A stretch of 5,573 bases of DNA, taken from NCBI GenBank assembly GCA_001792465.1, contig MGGO01000023.1, positions 1-5,573 on the forward strand. Reading direction: 5' to 3'. Position numbers and translations under genes: made by a program. Shown here in pieces: positions 5,170-5,573 of the stretch (positions within the stretch are counted from its first letter, which is position 1; each line of letters starts with the position of its first letter). Source of the DNA: Candidatus Woesebacteria bacterium RIFCSPHIGHO2_01_FULL_44_10 (GTDB lineage Bacteria > Patescibacteriota > Microgenomatia > UBA8517). The notes beneath the pieces are model-generated. The model had not been told where the DNA came from and did not search any database. It saw nothing but the letters and a program-made list of their open reading frames with translations.

Positions 5170-5573
5170 ATGGCTAAAAAGGAAGGCTACACAGCTGAAC
5201 AAATTCAACTTTTGGAGGGGCTTGAACCGGTTCGCAAAAGGCCGGGGATGTACATCGGTTCAACCGATTCTCGAGGCCTTCATGAATGCTTAAGGGAAAT
5301 TGTCGATAACTCCATTGACGAGAGCTTTGCGGGCGTAGCCACGGATATCTGGGTCTGGCTGGGTAAGGACGGTTCAGCCATCATCCGAGATAACGGTCGG
5401 GGCATTCCGGTTGATAAACACAAATCCGGAATTTCTGCTCTTGAACTAACTATGACCAAGCTCCACGCGGGAGGAAAATTTGAAAGTAAGGCTTACAAAA
5501 TCTCAGCCGGCTTACACGGGGTGGGGGCAAGCGTAGTCAATGCCCTCTCTTCCTACTTTCTGGTCGTGGTTCT
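5170..5573 (+). CDS. gyrB: Type IIA topoisomerase subunit B (DNA gyrase B or topoisomerase IV ParE), N-terminal part
   Basis: The frame runs off the right edge; 134 codons are visible and cover most of the GHKL ATPase domain, which dimerises on ATP to gate DNA passage. Seen in order: [15 protein letters not shown] at 16-30; E-I-V-D-N-S-I-D-E at 43-51 with the general-base Glu and the Mg-binding Asn; D-N-G-R-G-I-P at 74-80; L-H-A-G-G-K-F at 98-104; and the ATP-lid [14 protein letters not shown] at 114-127. All key ATPase residues are present. Gyrase and topoisomerase IV cannot be separated from this part alone; gyrB is a guess over parE. It starts 17 bp after argS, so cotranscription is possible. 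No ribosome-binding site is seen; the start fits the usual N-terminal length before the [11 protein letters not shown] block. Confidence 0.93.
   Translation, partial: MAKKEGYTAEQIQLLEGLEPVRKRPGMYIGSTDSRGLHECLREIVDNSIDESFAGVATDIWVWLGKDGSAIIRDNGRGIPVDKHKSGISALELTMTKLHAGGKFESKAYKISAGLHGVGASVVNALSSYFLVVV

Overview
The gene content and style point to a bacterium of the Candidate Phyla Radiation (Patescibacteria), probably a Microgenomates-type lineage. The evidence is tight packing, a minimal delta-prime clamp-loader subunit of about 205 residues, a CPR-style arginyl-tRNA synthetase, a secreted protein tail ending in the W-x-E-V-A-P type motif I associate with CPR surface proteins, a tRNA without an encoded CCA, and no convincing Shine-Dalgarno sequence at any visible start. 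Base composition looks moderate (GC low-to-mid 40s by eye). TGA is used as a stop codon, so the UGA-recoded CPR lineages are unlikely. The lineage assignment is inference from memory, not from a search.

Layout from left to right: (1) the 3' end of a large beta-rich surface protein (to 400). (2) A 107-residue coiled-coil protein (426-749). (3) A complete ABC exporter half-transporter on the minus strand (742-2472), whose 3' end overlaps the previous gene tail to tail by 8 bp. (4) A second, 89-residue coiled-coil protein (2519-2788), a paralogue of the first, divergent from the ABC gene across only 46 bp. (5) A minimal DNA polymerase III delta-prime subunit (2798-3415). (6) A tRNA-Arg with anticodon CCG (3406-3477), which overlaps the end of the delta-prime gene and stops one base before the next start codon. 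(7) A complete argS (3479-5152). (8) The first 134 codons of a type IIA topoisomerase B subunit, gyrB or parE (5170 to the window end).

Two themes go beyond ordinary annotation. First, three starts (426, 2472 minus, 2519) each have an extended -10 element, TGn followed by TANNNT, ending exactly 6 nt before the ATG. The predicted +1 is therefore the A of the start codon, i.e. leaderless mRNAs. Second, tRNA-Arg(CCG) is wedged between two coding regions. Its U8-A9-G10 is the stop codon of the delta-prime gene, and cutting after its discriminator base would leave argS with a one-base leader. Maturing the tRNA would thus remove the delta-prime stop codon and free a near-leaderless argS message. 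The right-hand genes (coiled-coil B, delta-prime, tRNA-Arg, argS, perhaps gyrB/parE) look like one transcription unit for replication and translation. The ABC exporter is transcribed the other way from promoters too close for simultaneous use.

No CRISPR array, insertion sequence, attachment site, riboswitch or intrinsic terminator was seen. No gene-free stretch exceeds 46 bp.
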